64,000 nt of DNA from the NCBI GenBank assembly GCA_002695025.1, contig NZNV01000010.1:310001-374000 (forward strand), read 5' to 3'. Shown here in pieces: positions 8,428-18,010 of the stretch; position 1 is the first letter of the stretch, and every line of letters starts with the position of its first letter. The DNA is from Owenweeksia sp. Lineage in GTDB: Bacteria > Bacteroidota > Bacteroidia > Flavobacteriales > Schleiferiaceae. The position numbers were made by a program, and so were the translations under genes. The notes below the pieces were generated by a model that worked only from the letters and a program-made list of their open reading frames with translations, was not told the origin of the DNA and searched no databases.

Positions 8428-11400
8428 ATGATGAAAATAAAGGAAGAATTACGTTTAAAGCTGGATGCCTACATCCGTAAATATTACCAAAGCAAATTAT
8501 TGCGTGGAGGTATGTATTTCCTGGGCATAGGCATTCTTTATTTTTTACTGGTCACGCTGCTGGAACACTTTGGACATTTCAGTGGAAAGGTACGTTTGGG
8601 GCTACTTATTGCCCTGGTCAGTGGGTTAGGTATTATTCTTTTCCTGTACATAGTTATGCCTTTATTGGGCCTGCTTCGGATAGGAAGTCACCTATCATAC
8701 GATAAGGCAGCCAGACTTATTGGTCAGTATTTCCCGGAGGTTAGTGATAAGATCACCAATACCCTTGAACTCTCACGGATATCTGAAGCGGATAATCGCC
8801 TGTTACAAGCTAGTATTGATCAGCGGATTCAAAATCTGAATCCAGTGCCTTTCAACAATGCAGTAAACTACCGCGATAACCTGAAATACTGGCCCATATT
8901 GGTGATCCCAACCCTGCTATTTCTGGTGTTATTGGTCAGTGGACAATGGAGGGCTATCTCGGAGAGTAGTAAGCGTATTGTGGAATACCAAAGAGAATTT
9001 GTGCCCGAGGCACCGTTTAAATTCATTCTGCTGAATGATAATATGCAGGCAGAACAAGGAGAAGATGTTACCCTCCAGTTGATGTTTGATGGGGAAAGTT
9101 TGCCGGAAAGTGCCCAGTTTATATCCGAGGATGCCTCAGGACGTTTCGTAAAGTCGGGTCCTAATCACTTTGAATATCGCCTGGAGAAAGTCCAAAGGGA
9201 TATCAGTTTTAACATTTACGCCAACGGCTTTGAAAGCCGCACCTACAAACTGGATGTGGTGCCGGTTCCCCGGGTCCGTTCATTTTCCATCCAGGTAAGT
9301 CCCCCGGCCTATACACGCATTCCACCTTTTGATACGGAAATGAAGTCGGTGATTGATGTACCAGAAGGGAGTAGGGTGGCGTGGAACCTGAACGCGGAGG
9401 CAACATCAGAGGCAGGCCTGGCTACGAGTGACAGTACTTATGTGTTCGTCAGGAATACGGAAGGGAATTTTTTCCTGGAGCAACGAGTGCTGCATTCTAT
9501 GAAATATCGCCTTATTACCCGCAATAGTAGGTTGGAGAAGCAAAGTGCTGTTGATAATGAGTTGGAGGTAATACGTGATGAATTTCCAGTTATAGAAGCT
9601 TCCCTGGTATCGGATAGTTCGGCCCCAAATGTGATTTTTTATAAAGGTCAGATCAGTGATGATTACGGCTTTAGCCGAATGCAGCTGGTTATTGAGGATG
9701 GTGATAAGACTTTAAGCAGGAAGGACCTACGGTTAGAGAATAGTGCCATCAGTCAGGTTTTTTCAGGTGTTGTGGACATGGATAGCCTTTCAGGAAACAG
9801 CAGGAATCTACGTGTATACATTCAGGTTTGGGATAATGATGGTGTGAATGGAGCAAAATCGGCTAAGTCTAAAGTTTTTGAAACCAGGGTTTTAAGTAAA
9901 AACGAACAAAAGGAGCGGATTAAGCGACAATATCAAAGCTACTTTACTGAAAAAGAGGAACTTGACCAGTTTAGTGAGCAATTGAAAAAGGATATGGAAG
10001 CCTTGAAGAACAGGTTGTTAAATAGTAAGAAGGCAGACTGGAAGGATAAGGAGCGCTTGAAGGAACTTATGGATAAGCAACAGCAATTGCTGGAACGCCA
10101 AAGGGAGATGGAAAAGGAGCGGGAAAAGCTCAGGCAGAAGGAGGAAAAGGTGGAGCCGAAGAGTGAGCAATTGAAGGAAGAGGAGAAGAAAATAGAGGAC
10201 TTGAAAGATGAGGACAAAAAGAAGGAGTTAGAGGATTTGATGAAAGAGATTGACGAACTGATGGAGAAGATGAACATTGACCAGTTAAAGGAGAAACTGG
10301 ATCAAATGGAGAAGATGTCTTCGCAGAACCAGCGCTCGGAAGAACGAATTGACGAGTTGCTGAAGCAACTTCAGTTTCAAAAGGATGTGCTGGAGGAGGC
10401 TGAAAGGCTGGAAGAATTGGGAGAGAAGATGGAGGAGCTTGCGAAGAAAAGTGAGGATAATAGAAAGGAGGCTTCGGAACAAGAGGAGGTGCAGAAAGAG
10501 TTTGAAAAGGCGAAGGAGAAGATAGATCAACTTAAGGAGGAGAACAAGCAGTTTGCTGAAGAAGCGGAGAAACAGGATATGGAGCAGGAGCAGCAGGAGG
10601 CTGATGAGAATATGCAGGATGCTTCGGAACAATTGGAGCAGAACCAGAAGCAAAAGGCCAATGAGAGTCAGAAGAAGAGTGGCGAGAATATGAAGCAAAT
10701 GAGCCAGAAGATGATGCAGGCTATGATGCAAATGCAAGGTCGGCAACATCAGGAGGATATGAAAACCCTTCGGCAGATACTCGAGAATCTGGAAACATTG
10801 TCCTTTAACGTAGAGGATTTGAGTGAGCTCAGCAAAAAGTCTGGAAAAAGCGACCCTTTATACCGTAAATTATTGGTGGATCAGAAGAGGCTACAGGATG
10901 GCACCCGGATTATTGAGGATAGCTTGGTGGCATTAGGCACGCGTGTGCCGGAGATCAAGGAGACCGTATATAACGAGCTGGAAGCTATCAAAAGCAACCT
11001 GGATAAGAGTATTCAAACCCTGGAGGAGCAGAATGGTGGGCAGGCTGCCGCTTACCAACAGTTTGTGATGACTGCGGCAAATAACCTCGCTTTGCTGTTG
11101 GATCAGGCCTTGCAACAAATGCAGATGCAAATGGCCAGTATGATGCAAGGAAACCAATCCTGCCAGAAACCGGGAGGAGGAAAGCCAAGTTTGAGCAATA
11201 TGCGGAAAATGCAAAGTGAATTGGCCAAGCAAATGGGCGATATGAAACAAGGAGAGAAACCAGGTGATACTGGTCAGGATGGAAAAGGCGGCCAGAAGAA
11301 AGGAGAGGGACGTAACGGTAAGGAGATTGTGGAAATGCTGAGCAGGCAGGAGCAGATCAGAAGTCAGCTGGAGGAGTATATGGAGCAGGAAGGTATGAGT

Positions 11401-11727
11401 GGGGATAAGGGAAACCTGCAAAAGGCACTGCAGGAAATGAAGGATTTGGAAAGGGATTTGCTGGATGGTGGTATTCAACCTGAGAGCCTGAAGAGGATCG
11501 AGGAGATAGAAACCCGACTTTTAGAGTCTGAACAGGCGGAAAGAGAGCAAAGACAGGATGAGAAAAGGGAATCTAAATCCGCGGAGCAGAAGGAGCAATT
11601 GTATCAGGAACAATTGGAGAAATACCTCCGGGAAAAGGAAGGTCAAAAGGAAAGTATCTACACGTCTCCGGTGAATATGAAGAAGTATTATAAATCTCAA
11701 AGTAATCAATTCCTGAATCAAAATTGA
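8428..11727 (+). CDS. DUF4175-family membrane coiled-coil protein
   Basis: 1099 residues. Three hydrophobic helices lie near residues 24-46, 55-78 and 150-170, followed by a beta-rich, probably periplasmic region to about residue 490. From about 490 to 770 the chain is an extremely charged, Glu/Lys/Gln-rich coiled coil, and a second Gln/Met-rich helical region runs to the end. Proteins of this size and plan are called DUF4175 in Bacteroidota; their function is unknown. ATG at 8428, with a second ATG next to it. The stop overlaps the ybeY start by three bases, so the two are translationally coupled. Confidence 0.8.
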   Translation: MMKIKEELRLKLDAYIRKYYQSKLLRGGMYFLGIGILYFLLVTLLEHFGHFSGKVRLGLLIALVSGLGIILFLYIVMPLLGLLRIGSHLSYDKAARLIGQYFPEVSDKITNTLELSRISEADNRLLQASIDQRIQNLNPVPFNNAVNYRDNLKYWPILVIPTLLFLVLLVSGQWRAISESSKRIVEYQREFVPEAPFKFILLNDNMQAEQGEDVTLQLMFDGESLPESAQFISEDASGRFVKSGPNHFEYRLEKVQRDISFNIYANGFESRTYKLDVVPVPRVRSFSIQVSPPAYTRIPPFDTEMKSVIDVPEGSRVAWNLNAEATSEAGLATSDSTYVFVRNTEGNFFLEQRVLHSMKYRLITRNSRLEKQSAVDNELEVIRDEFPVIEASLVSDSSAPNVIFYKGQISDDYGFSRMQLVIEDGDKTLSRKDLRLENSAISQVFSGVVDMDSLSGNSRNLRVYIQVWDNDGVNGAKSAKSKVFETRVLSKNEQKERIKRQYQSYFTEKEELDQFSEQLKKDMEALKNRLLNSKKADWKDKERLKELMDKQQQLLERQREMEKEREKLRQKEEKVEPKSEQLKEEEKKIEDLKDEDKKKELEDLMKEIDELMEKMNIDQLKEKLDQMEKMSSQNQRSEERIDELLKQLQFQKDVLEEAERLEELGEKMEELAKKSEDNRKEASEQEEVQKEFEKAKEKIDQLKEENKQFAEEAEKQDMEQEQQEADENMQDASEQLEQNQKQKANESQKKSGENMKQMSQKMMQAMMQMQGRQHQEDMKTLRQILENLETLSFNVEDLSELSKKSGKSDPLYRKLLVDQKRLQDGTRIIEDSLVALGTRVPEIKETVYNELEAIKSNLDKSIQTLEEQNGGQAAAYQQFVMTAANNLALLLDQALQQMQMQMASMMQGNQSCQKPGGGKPSLSNMRKMQSELAKQMGDMKQGEKPGDTGQDGKGGQKKGEGRNGKEIVEMLSRQEQIRSQLEEYMEQEGMSGDKGNLQKALQEMKDLERDLLDGGIQPESLKRIEEIETRLLESEQAEREQRQDEKRESKSAEQKEQLYQEQLEKYLREKEGQKESIYTSPVNMKKYYKSQSNQFLNQN

Positions 11728-12149
11728 TACAATTCCATAACCTTCCAATTGAGTTTAAAGGAAAAGATGGTGTTCTTAAGGAATGGTTAACCATTATTGG
11801 CTCAAACCATGGTTCAGAAATAGGGAACCTCGCCTATAACTTTATCAGTAATGAGGAGATCTTGTCCATCAATTGGCAATATTTGAAGCATGATTATTAT
11901 ACGGATATCATCACCTTCGGTTATTCAGAAGGTGAAAAGGTAGAGGGTGAGATTTATATAAGCGAGGAGCAAGTGAGGCAGCAAGCAAGTGAATATAAGG
12001 TAAGTGAGCAGCAAGAGTTGCTTAGAGTTATATGCCATGGCTTGCTTCATCTAATAGGTTTTAATGATGTCTCGCAGGAGGAAAAATCCCGGATGCGGGA
12101 GGAAGAGGAAAAATCTTTAATTTTGCACGCTCAAATAATTGGTAATTAA
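11724..12149 (+). CDS. ybeY: Endoribonuclease YbeY, rRNA maturation factor
   Basis: 141 residues. YbeY is a zinc-dependent RNase needed for 16S rRNA 3' maturation and ribosome quality control. The metal motif HGLLHLIGFND (105-115) supplies H105 and H109; the usual third histidine is D115 here, a variation I believe is common in Bacteroidota. YYTDIITFGY and GEIYIS are the other conserved segments. The start is TTG at 11724, overlapping the DUF4175 stop as TTGA; no ATG is available before the conserved core. Confidence 0.92.
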   Translation: MIQFHNLPIEFKGKDGVLKEWLTIIGSNHGSEIGNLAYNFISNEEILSINWQYLKHDYYTDIITFGYSEGEKVEGEIYISEEQVRQQASEYKVSEQQELLRVICHGLLHLIGFNDVSQEEKSRMREEEEKSLILHAQIIGN

Positions 12150-12160
12150 ACTATTGAGAG

Positions 12161-12176
12161 TGTTCCACGTGAAACT
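12161..12176. promoter_or_regulatory. parS-like ParB-binding site 1
   Basis: TGTTCCACGTGAAACT differs only at the last base from the widely conserved parS form TGTTNCACGTGAAACA. It lies between ybeY and mnmG, immediately before the mnmG start. ParB binds parS and spreads to organise the origin region for ParA-driven segregation. A second copy with an identical 14-base core follows mnmG. Confidence 0.8.
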
Positions 12177-12184
12177 TTTTGATT

Positions 12185-14056
12185 GTGTATAGTGAGGAAT
12201 ATGATGTTATTGTAGTTGGAGGGGGTCATGCAGGCTGTGAAGCAGCGGCTGCAGCGGCTAACCTGGGTAGTAGAACCTTGCTGGTTACCATGAATTTGCA
12301 AACTATCGGTCAAATGAGCTGTAATCCCGCCATGGGGGGTGTTGCGAAAGGCCAGATCGTGAGGGAGATTGACGCACTTGGAGGAATGAGTGGCATCATT
12401 ACCGATAAAACCATGATCCAGTTCAGAATGCTCAACCGTAGCAAGGGTCCGGCCATGTGGTCGCCAAGGGCACAGAGCGACCGTATGCGATTTGCAGAGG
12501 AGTGGCGACTTACACTTGAGCGAATTCCGATCCTGGATTTCTACCAGGATATGGTAACGGGATTAATCGTTGACAAGAACCGTGTATTAGGCGTTCGTAC
12601 TTCGCTGGGTTCTGAAATAAAGTCAAAATCTGTAGTGCTTACAAACGGCACTTTCTTAAATGGGTTGATCCATATTGGAGAGAAGCAATTTGGTGGTGGT
12701 CGGGCCGGAGAGAGAGCAGCAAAGGGTATTACCGAAGAGTTGGTGAGTTTAGGATTCGAAGCCGGTCGGATGAAAACCGGTACACCTCCAAGAGTGGATG
12801 GGCGTTCCTTGGATTATTCCAAAATGGAAGAGCAACCAGGTGATGAAATGCCTGAGAAATTTAGCTTTAGCTGGGAGACACGTCCTTTAGAAAAGCAAAG
12901 AAGCTGTCACATTACCTATACATCTGCGGAGGTCCATGATGTACTGAGGAAAGGTTTTGATCGGAGTCCAATGTTCAATGGACAGATACAAAGCACCGGG
13001 CCTCGTTACTGCCCTAGCATAGAAGATAAGATCAATCGCTTTGCTGACAAGGATAGGCATCAGATTTTTGTTGAGCCTGAGGGATGGAATACGGTGGAAG
13101 TATATGTGAATGGCTTTAGTACTAGCTTGCCGGATGAGATACAGTCTAAGGCGCTTAGGATGGTGCCTGGCTTTGAGAATGTAAAGATCTTCCGCCCAGG
13201 TTATGCTATTGAGTATGATTATTTTCCACCGACCCAGTTAAAGTACACTTTGGAGACTAAGTTGGTAGAGGGTCTGTATTTTGCGGGCCAAATTAATGGA
13301 ACTACTGGTTATGAGGAGGCCGCTTGCCAGGGGTTAATGGCGGGAATTAATGCCCATAATAAGGTTCACGGGAGGAGCGAATTTGTGCTGGAAAGAGAAG
13401 AGGCCTATATAGGAGTCCTGATTGATGATCTGATTACAAAGGGTACTGAGGAACCTTACCGGATGTTCACCAGCCGTGCGGAGTTTCGCATTCTCTTAAG
13501 GCAGGATAATGCTGATGTACGATTAACTCCCCGTGCGTATGAGTTAGGTCTGGCCAAAGAGGACCAAATAAAAAGGCTGGAGCAAAAGGTAAATAAGGTC
13601 ACAGAATTGGAGAAATGGTTAAGCCATGAAAGTGTGGAGCCAGAAATACTAAACCCACTTTTAGAAGCAAAGAGTACATCACCTTTAAAACAGAAGGTTA
13701 AATTAAACACCGTGCTTGCCAGACCCCAGATCGAATTGGTAGACTTAATGGAGTATCAGCCTTTGGCTAATTATATTTTAGACCAGGGGCTTGGACGTGA
13801 GGAATGGGAGCAGGTTGAAATAAAGGAGAAGTATCAAGGATACATTGAAAAGGAAAGAGAAAATGCGAAAAAGCTTACTAGGCTTGAGGACCTCTCTATT
13901 CCTGAGGATTTTGATTATACCAAATTGAAGAGCTTATCCTACGAGGCTAGAGAAAAGCTGAGTAAGGTGAGGCCTGTAACTATTAAGCAAGCAAAACGGA
14001 TAAGCGGTGTTAGCCCGTCCGATATAAGTGTACTATTAGTTTATATGGGACGATGA
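12185..14056 (+). CDS. mnmG: tRNA U34 carboxymethylaminomethyl-modifying enzyme MnmG (GidA)
   Basis: About 623 residues. With MnmE it installs cmnm5 on the wobble uridine of several tRNAs, using FAD and methylene-tetrahydrofolate. The FAD motif VVGGGHAGCEAA is at the N-terminus; GQMSCNPAMGGVAKG, RNRSKGPAMWSPRAQ-like and TGYEEAACQG segments and the C-terminal ISGVSPSDISVLL match the family. GTG at 12185 gives the family-typical MYSEEYDVIVVG start; TTG at 12179 would add two residues. parS-like sites flank the gene on both sides. mnmG is often near the origin. Confidence 0.96.
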   Translation: MYSEEYDVIVVGGGHAGCEAAAAAANLGSRTLLVTMNLQTIGQMSCNPAMGGVAKGQIVREIDALGGMSGIITDKTMIQFRMLNRSKGPAMWSPRAQSDRMRFAEEWRLTLERIPILDFYQDMVTGLIVDKNRVLGVRTSLGSEIKSKSVVLTNGTFLNGLIHIGEKQFGGGRAGERAAKGITEELVSLGFEAGRMKTGTPPRVDGRSLDYSKMEEQPGDEMPEKFSFSWETRPLEKQRSCHITYTSAEVHDVLRKGFDRSPMFNGQIQSTGPRYCPSIEDKINRFADKDRHQIFVEPEGWNTVEVYVNGFSTSLPDEIQSKALRMVPGFENVKIFRPGYAIEYDYFPPTQLKYTLETKLVEGLYFAGQINGTTGYEEAACQGLMAGINAHNKVHGRSEFVLEREEAYIGVLIDDLITKGTEEPYRMFTSRAEFRILLRQDNADVRLTPRAYELGLAKEDQIKRLEQKVNKVTELEKWLSHESVEPEILNPLLEAKSTSPLKQKVKLNTVLARPQIELVDLMEYQPLANYILDQGLGREEWEQVEIKEKYQGYIEKERENAKKLTRLEDLSIPEDFDYTKLKSLSYEAREKLSKVRPVTIKQAKRISGVSPSDISVLLVYMGR

Positions 14057-14071
14057 GTTCCACGTGAAACA
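14056..14071. promoter_or_regulatory. parS-like ParB-binding site 2
   Basis: AGTTCCACGTGAAACA matches the parS consensus at all but its first base and shares the 14-base core GTTCCACGTGAAAC with the site at 12161-12176. It begins on the last base of the mnmG stop codon and ends six bases before the methyltransferase ATG. Confidence 0.8.
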
Positions 14072-14077
14072 ATTAAA

Positions 14078-14965
14078 ATGGTAGAAGAAAAAAATTGCCC
14101 CGTTTGCGGGGCAAGTTCATTTAAAACGGTGCGTAATGCTCCGTACTTCCGCGGTGAAAAAGAATACTTTACTATACAGGAGTGCCAGGAGTGTAAGCTA
14201 TGGATCACCAATCCCCGGCCTGAGGACGATGATTTAGGTAAGTATTATGAAAGTGAAGACTATGTAAGCCACACCGATAAGAAGGAGTCTCTCATCGATA
14301 AGGTTTACCATTTGGTACGGAATATTGCGGTAAAGGGCAAGATCAGGCTTATCAACGATGTTGTTGCCCAAAAAGGGAAGTTGTTGGATTATGGTGCCGG
14401 TACCGGTTTCTTTTTAAAAGCGGCCCAGGATAATGGCTGGCAGGTTACTGGAGTGGAGCCCTCCGCGGAAGCAAGAAGAAACGCAAAGGAAAATCACAAT
14501 CTTGATCTTGTAGATCCGGATAGTTATGACTGGTCATCTGAAAATAAACTGGACTGCATAAGCCTTTGGCACGTTTTAGAACACTTACCCAACCTAAGCA
14601 ATCATATTAAAAACTTTCACACTGCTTTAAGAGCAGGAGGGAAATTGATTATTGCGGTTCCCAATCATGAATCCTATGATGCTCAAAAATATGGTAATGC
14701 CTGGGCCGCATTGGATGTTCCTTTACACCTATATCATTTTAAGAAAAAAAATTTGGAAGATATCGCAGAGCGCTTTGGTTTCAGGGTAAAGGAAATTCGA
14801 AATATGCCTTTCGACTCCTTTTACGTAAGTATGCTCAGCGAAAAAATAGCCAGGGGAAAAATCAATTATTTCAGAGCCGTTTGGACGGGACTTATAAGTA
14901 ATCTTAAAGCCGCTTCACAGAAAAATGCCAGTAGCCTCATATACGTGCTGGAAAAGGTAAAATAA
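14078..14965 (+). CDS. Class I SAM-dependent methyltransferase with N-terminal zinc ribbon
   Basis: 295 residues. CPVCG (about residues 7-11) and CQEC (about 37-40) make a probable zinc ribbon. The Rossmann methyltransferase domain has motif I LDYGAGTG near residue 108, an acidic ribose-binding residue in GVEPS, and LWHVLEHLP. Such zinc-ribbon methyltransferases often act on sugars, quinones or lipids; the substrate here is unknown. ATG at 14078, 21 bp after mnmG, so probably the last gene of the operon. Confidence 0.82.
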   Translation: MVEEKNCPVCGASSFKTVRNAPYFRGEKEYFTIQECQECKLWITNPRPEDDDLGKYYESEDYVSHTDKKESLIDKVYHLVRNIAVKGKIRLINDVVAQKGKLLDYGAGTGFFLKAAQDNGWQVTGVEPSAEARRNAKENHNLDLVDPDSYDWSSENKLDCISLWHVLEHLPNLSNHIKNFHTALRAGGKLIIAVPNHESYDAQKYGNAWAALDVPLHLYHFKKKNLEDIAERFGFRVKEIRNMPFDSFYVSMLSEKIARGKINYFRAVWTGLISNLKAASQKNASSLIYVLEKVK

Positions 14966-15069
14966 GGCCGCCTGGGCTGATAAAGGCTCTTTCTGGTGTT
15001 GTACCCTTCCCGGTAAGAGATAGTGTGGGAAATCGAACAAAACAAGCAAGGCGACTAAAGCACTAATAA

Positions 15070-16206
15070 TCAGTTCTTTAACCGGAGATATCGCGCCATT
15101 TTTAGGCTTGTATCCGTTAAAATGATCTTTGGGTTGCCGTTTCGGCCTATATCATAAGAAGCCTGATCCATTAACTCCAATAGTTGCCTCCCGTTTTTTA
15201 AATTCACAAAAGGGGCAAATTTCTCCAGCTCAAATTTTATTTCGTGAAACACACGGTTAGGTTGTTCTGCCGGGATAAAATTAAGGTCAAAGCTTTCCCG
15301 TAAGGTGGAGGAGCAGAAATGAAGAAAATCCTTGAGTTTTTCTCGTTCCAAGCGGCTTACATCTTCTACCCAGGAGTAGATCTGGTGCGTGTCAGCCTTA
15401 AAGCAGCTTCGTACCCAGGTACTGAAATGAACGGCATAGCCCTTATAGGCCTCGGCCCTTTTTGCAAGGTCAATGGCTCGCGCCATATTTCCATCCGCTA
15501 GTTTGGCAGCTACATGGGCGTTTTGGGGTTTAACACCTTCATTTTCAATTAAATAATTTTCTACGGAGGCGTTCCTAAACTTGGGGATAAGGGTTTTTTG
15601 GCAGCGGCTGGTTATAGTTTGTAAAAGGCTATCTGGGTTTTCAGAAACCAGAAGAAAAAGCGTTTTTGCGGGAGGCTCTTCTATGATCTTAAGTAATTTG
15701 TTGGCAGCACTGTTATTCATACGTTCCGGCATCCAGATGATCATGAATTTATACCCTCCGGAATAGGATTTCAGGTTAAGCTGATTGAGTACTTCTGTAC
15801 TTTCGTACACACTTATTTGTGCCTGCTTATTTTCAATGCCCACGAATTCAAGCCAGCGGAACAAGCTAAAGTAGCGCTCCTCTTTAACGAGTTGTGTCCA
15901 TTCCTGTATAAAATCTAAGCTGCGTGGCTTATCACTACTTTTGGAAGTTTTGGCAACGGGGTACACAAAGTGCAGATCCGGGTAATTAAAGGAATTAAAC
16001 TGTTTGCAGGAAGGACAAATACCGCAACTATCTATTTCACTTGGGTTGGAACAGGCCAGGTATTGAGCGTAAGCAATAGCTAAAAGCAAAGCCCCATTGC
16101 CTTCCGGACCGTGAAACAGTTGGGCATGGCTTACCCTGCCGCGTTGAACGCTCTGCAATAACGTTGACTTAAGATCCTCGTGGCCATCAATATTCCTGAA
16201 CTGCAT
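15070..16206 (-). CDS. holB: DNA polymerase III subunit delta' (HolB-like)
   Basis: 378 residues. This clamp-loader subunit has an N-terminal AAA+ fold (HAQLFHGPEGNG, residues about 27-38), a zinc-binding CGICPSC, the IIEEPP segment and the SRC arginine-finger motif (ITSRCQ). The P-loop lacks the Lys-Thr/Ser pair, as in delta' subunits, which do not hydrolyse ATP. ATG at 16206. It is convergent with the methyltransferase and divergent from pgk, with 53 bp to the pgk ATG. Confidence 0.9.
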   Translation of the reverse strand: MQFRNIDGHEDLKSTLLQSVQRGRVSHAQLFHGPEGNGALLLAIAYAQYLACSNPSEIDSCGICPSCKQFNSFNYPDLHFVYPVAKTSKSSDKPRSLDFIQEWTQLVKEERYFSLFRWLEFVGIENKQAQISVYESTEVLNQLNLKSYSGGYKFMIIWMPERMNNSAANKLLKIIEEPPAKTLFLLVSENPDSLLQTITSRCQKTLIPKFRNASVENYLIENEGVKPQNAHVAAKLADGNMARAIDLAKRAEAYKGYAVHFSTWVRSCFKADTHQIYSWVEDVSRLEREKLKDFLHFCSSTLRESFDLNFIPAEQPNRVFHEIKFELEKFAPFVNLKNGRQLLELMDQASYDIGRNGNPKIILTDTSLKMARYLRLKN

Positions 16207-16232
16207 TTAGTCTTCTCTTAACTTTAAGCTAT

Positions 16233-16240
16233 TATTTTTG
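16233..16240 (+). promoter_or_regulatory. -7 element of pgk
   Basis: TATTTTTG matches TAnnTTTG, 19 bp before the pgk ATG. No clear TTG at the usual distance. A short leader of about 12 nt would result. Confidence 0.5.
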
Positions 16241-16259
16241 TGGTCTAATTTATTCAAAA

Positions 16260-17447
16260 ATGAAGACCATAAACGATCTGAAGCTGGAAGGAAAAAGAGT
16301 ATTGGTACGTGTGGATTTTAACGTGCCTCTCAACAAGTCCCTCGAAGTAACGGATGACACACGAATAAGAGCAACCATTCCAACCATTAAAGCCATCATG
16401 GAAAAAGGAGGCCACCCGGTACTTATGTCCCATCTGGGGCGTCCGGACGGCATCCGAAACCCTGAATTCAGCCTGAAATCCGTTGTGGCAAAACTAGAAG
16501 AACTAAGTGGAAAGAAGGTAAAGTTTGTAGAAGATTGTATAGGAGAGGAAGCCGTATCGGCTTCAAAGCAACTGGGCAATGACGAGATTCTTATGCTGGA
16601 AAACCTACGCTTTTACAATGAAGAAACGGACGGAGATGAAGAGTTTGCCCGTAGGCTTTCGGAAAATGGCGATGTATATATAAACGATGCGTTTGGTACG
16701 GCCCACCGGGCACATGCCAGTACAGCTATCATTGCCCGCTTTTTCCCCAAAAGCACCGCGGCAGGATTGGTTATGGCGGCTGAGATTGAGAATGTTGGGA
16801 AGGTATTGGAGCAGCAGGCTCATCCCGTAACTGCATTAGTGGGTGGAGCTAAGGTGTCTTCCAAGATCGATATTCTTCAAAACCTGATACCTAAGCTGGA
16901 TAACCTTATTATTGGTGGAGGTATGGCATACACCTTTATTAAGGCAAAAGGTGGATCCATCGGTAAAAGCTTGGTGGAAGACAGTTACCTTGAAACGGCC
17001 AGGGAAATACTTAAGTCTGCTGAAAAACAAGGTGTTAATGTTTATCTACCCAAAGACTCTGTGAATTCAGATGAATTTGCGAATGATGGTAAGCGGTCTA
17101 TTTCAGATGCCGGAGCCATAGATGATAATTTGATGGGGCTGGACGTTGGGCCCGAAACTTTGGAAGAGATCAAACCGGTTATAGAAGGCTCAAAAACCAT
17201 TTTATGGAATGGCCCTATGGGGGTATTTGAATTTGAGAACTTCTCCAATGGCACGAAGAAAGCAGCCGACTATATTGCGGAAGCCACGAAAAATGGTGCA
17301 TTCAGCCTGGTGGGAGGTGGCGATTCTGTTGCTGCAGTTAAGAAGTTTAATATGCAGGACGATGTGAGCTACGTTTCAACCGGGGGCGGTGCTATGCTGG
17401 AGTATTTGGAAGGCAAGGAACTTCCGGGTATCAAAGCTTTAAACTGA
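16260..17447 (+). CDS. pgk: Phosphoglycerate kinase
   Basis: 395 residues, full length. Catalyses 1,3-bisphosphoglycerate + ADP to 3-phosphoglycerate + ATP in glycolysis. Visible signatures: RVDFNVPLN near the N-terminus, SHLGRPDG, GGAKVSSKI, the hinge, WNGPMGVFE, and the nucleotide-binding GGGDSVAAV followed by STGGGAMLE. ATG at 16260. Its 3' end overlaps the convergent cvpA gene by nine bases. Confidence 0.98.
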   Translation: MKTINDLKLEGKRVLVRVDFNVPLNKSLEVTDDTRIRATIPTIKAIMEKGGHPVLMSHLGRPDGIRNPEFSLKSVVAKLEELSGKKVKFVEDCIGEEAVSASKQLGNDEILMLENLRFYNEETDGDEEFARRLSENGDVYINDAFGTAHRAHASTAIIARFFPKSTAAGLVMAAEIENVGKVLEQQAHPVTALVGGAKVSSKIDILQNLIPKLDNLIIGGGMAYTFIKAKGGSIGKSLVEDSYLETAREILKSAEKQGVNVYLPKDSVNSDEFANDGKRSISDAGAIDDNLMGLDVGPETLEEIKPVIEGSKTILWNGPMGVFEFENFSNGTKKAADYIAEATKNGAFSLVGGGDSVAAVKKFNMQDDVSYVSTGGGAMLEYLEGKELPGIKALN

Positions 17448-17975
17448 TATTTCAGGGACCTGATCCAGTAACTTATCCTTAGAAGGGGTAAGCTGGAAAT
17501 AATCTTCGAGAATATCACTGTATTTGAGAAGGTAAGGAAAGGTCATACTCTCCTTGAAAATGGGCTTTTCGTAGTAGTTTCCGGAGTGGAGAAAGGGATT
17601 CAGGAAATGAGTGAGGATCAGTAATATCAGTAACATTTTACAGAGACCGAACAGGCCGCCAAGAATGCGGTTCACCAGTCCCAAAGCCAGGAAACCCAGC
17701 ATTTTAGTTAAGGCGCGGCTCACTACAAATACAATGATAACCACAGCCGTAAACACCAGTATGTAGGATAGTATAAGTGTTCCGGTACCCGGCTCTTCAA
17801 TGTGTTTGGAAAGCAGGTTGAAAACATCATCAGCAAAGGCGTGAGCTACTAATATTCCCCCAATCAGGGCCACGAGGGAGGCCAGCTCATTTACAAAACC
17901 CTTGTACAGTCCGCGTGCCAGGCCAAAAACCAGGGGAGTGATAATAAGAAAATCTAGTAAGTTTAACTGTCCCAT
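17439..17975 (-). CDS. CvpA-family membrane protein
   Basis: 178 residues with four hydrophobic helices (about 6-24, 32-50, 65-85, 100-122) and the family's N-terminal NLLDFLII...GLARGLYKGF pattern. Relatives were linked to colicin V production; more recently to envelope homeostasis, without a defined reaction. The stop lies inside the last codons of pgk on the opposite strand. Confidence 0.85.
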   Translation of the reverse strand: MGQLNLLDFLIITPLVFGLARGLYKGFVNELASLVALIGGILVAHAFADDVFNLLSKHIEEPGTGTLILSYILVFTAVVIIVFVVSRALTKMLGFLALGLVNRILGGLFGLCKMLLILLILTHFLNPFLHSGNYYEKPIFKESMTFPYLLKYSDILEDYFQLTPSKDKLLDQVPEISV

Positions 17976-18010
17976 CTTATGGTGGGTGAAGATATAAAGG
18001 AAAGAGAAAA

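Noticed and set aside
10285-10749. Leu/His-rich open frame on the minus strand
   Set aside because: It is the shadow of the Glu/Lys/Gln coiled coil of the DUF4175 gene; composition explained by the opposite strand.
14966-15069. Possible small RNA (SRP or tmRNA-like) between the methyltransferase and holB
   Set aside because: Only a weak TACC/GGTA stem is seen; none of the conserved SRP or tmRNA sequences could be matched.
15070-16206. Degenerate P-loop of delta' taken as a defect
   Set aside because: Loss of the Walker A lysine is normal for delta' subunits.
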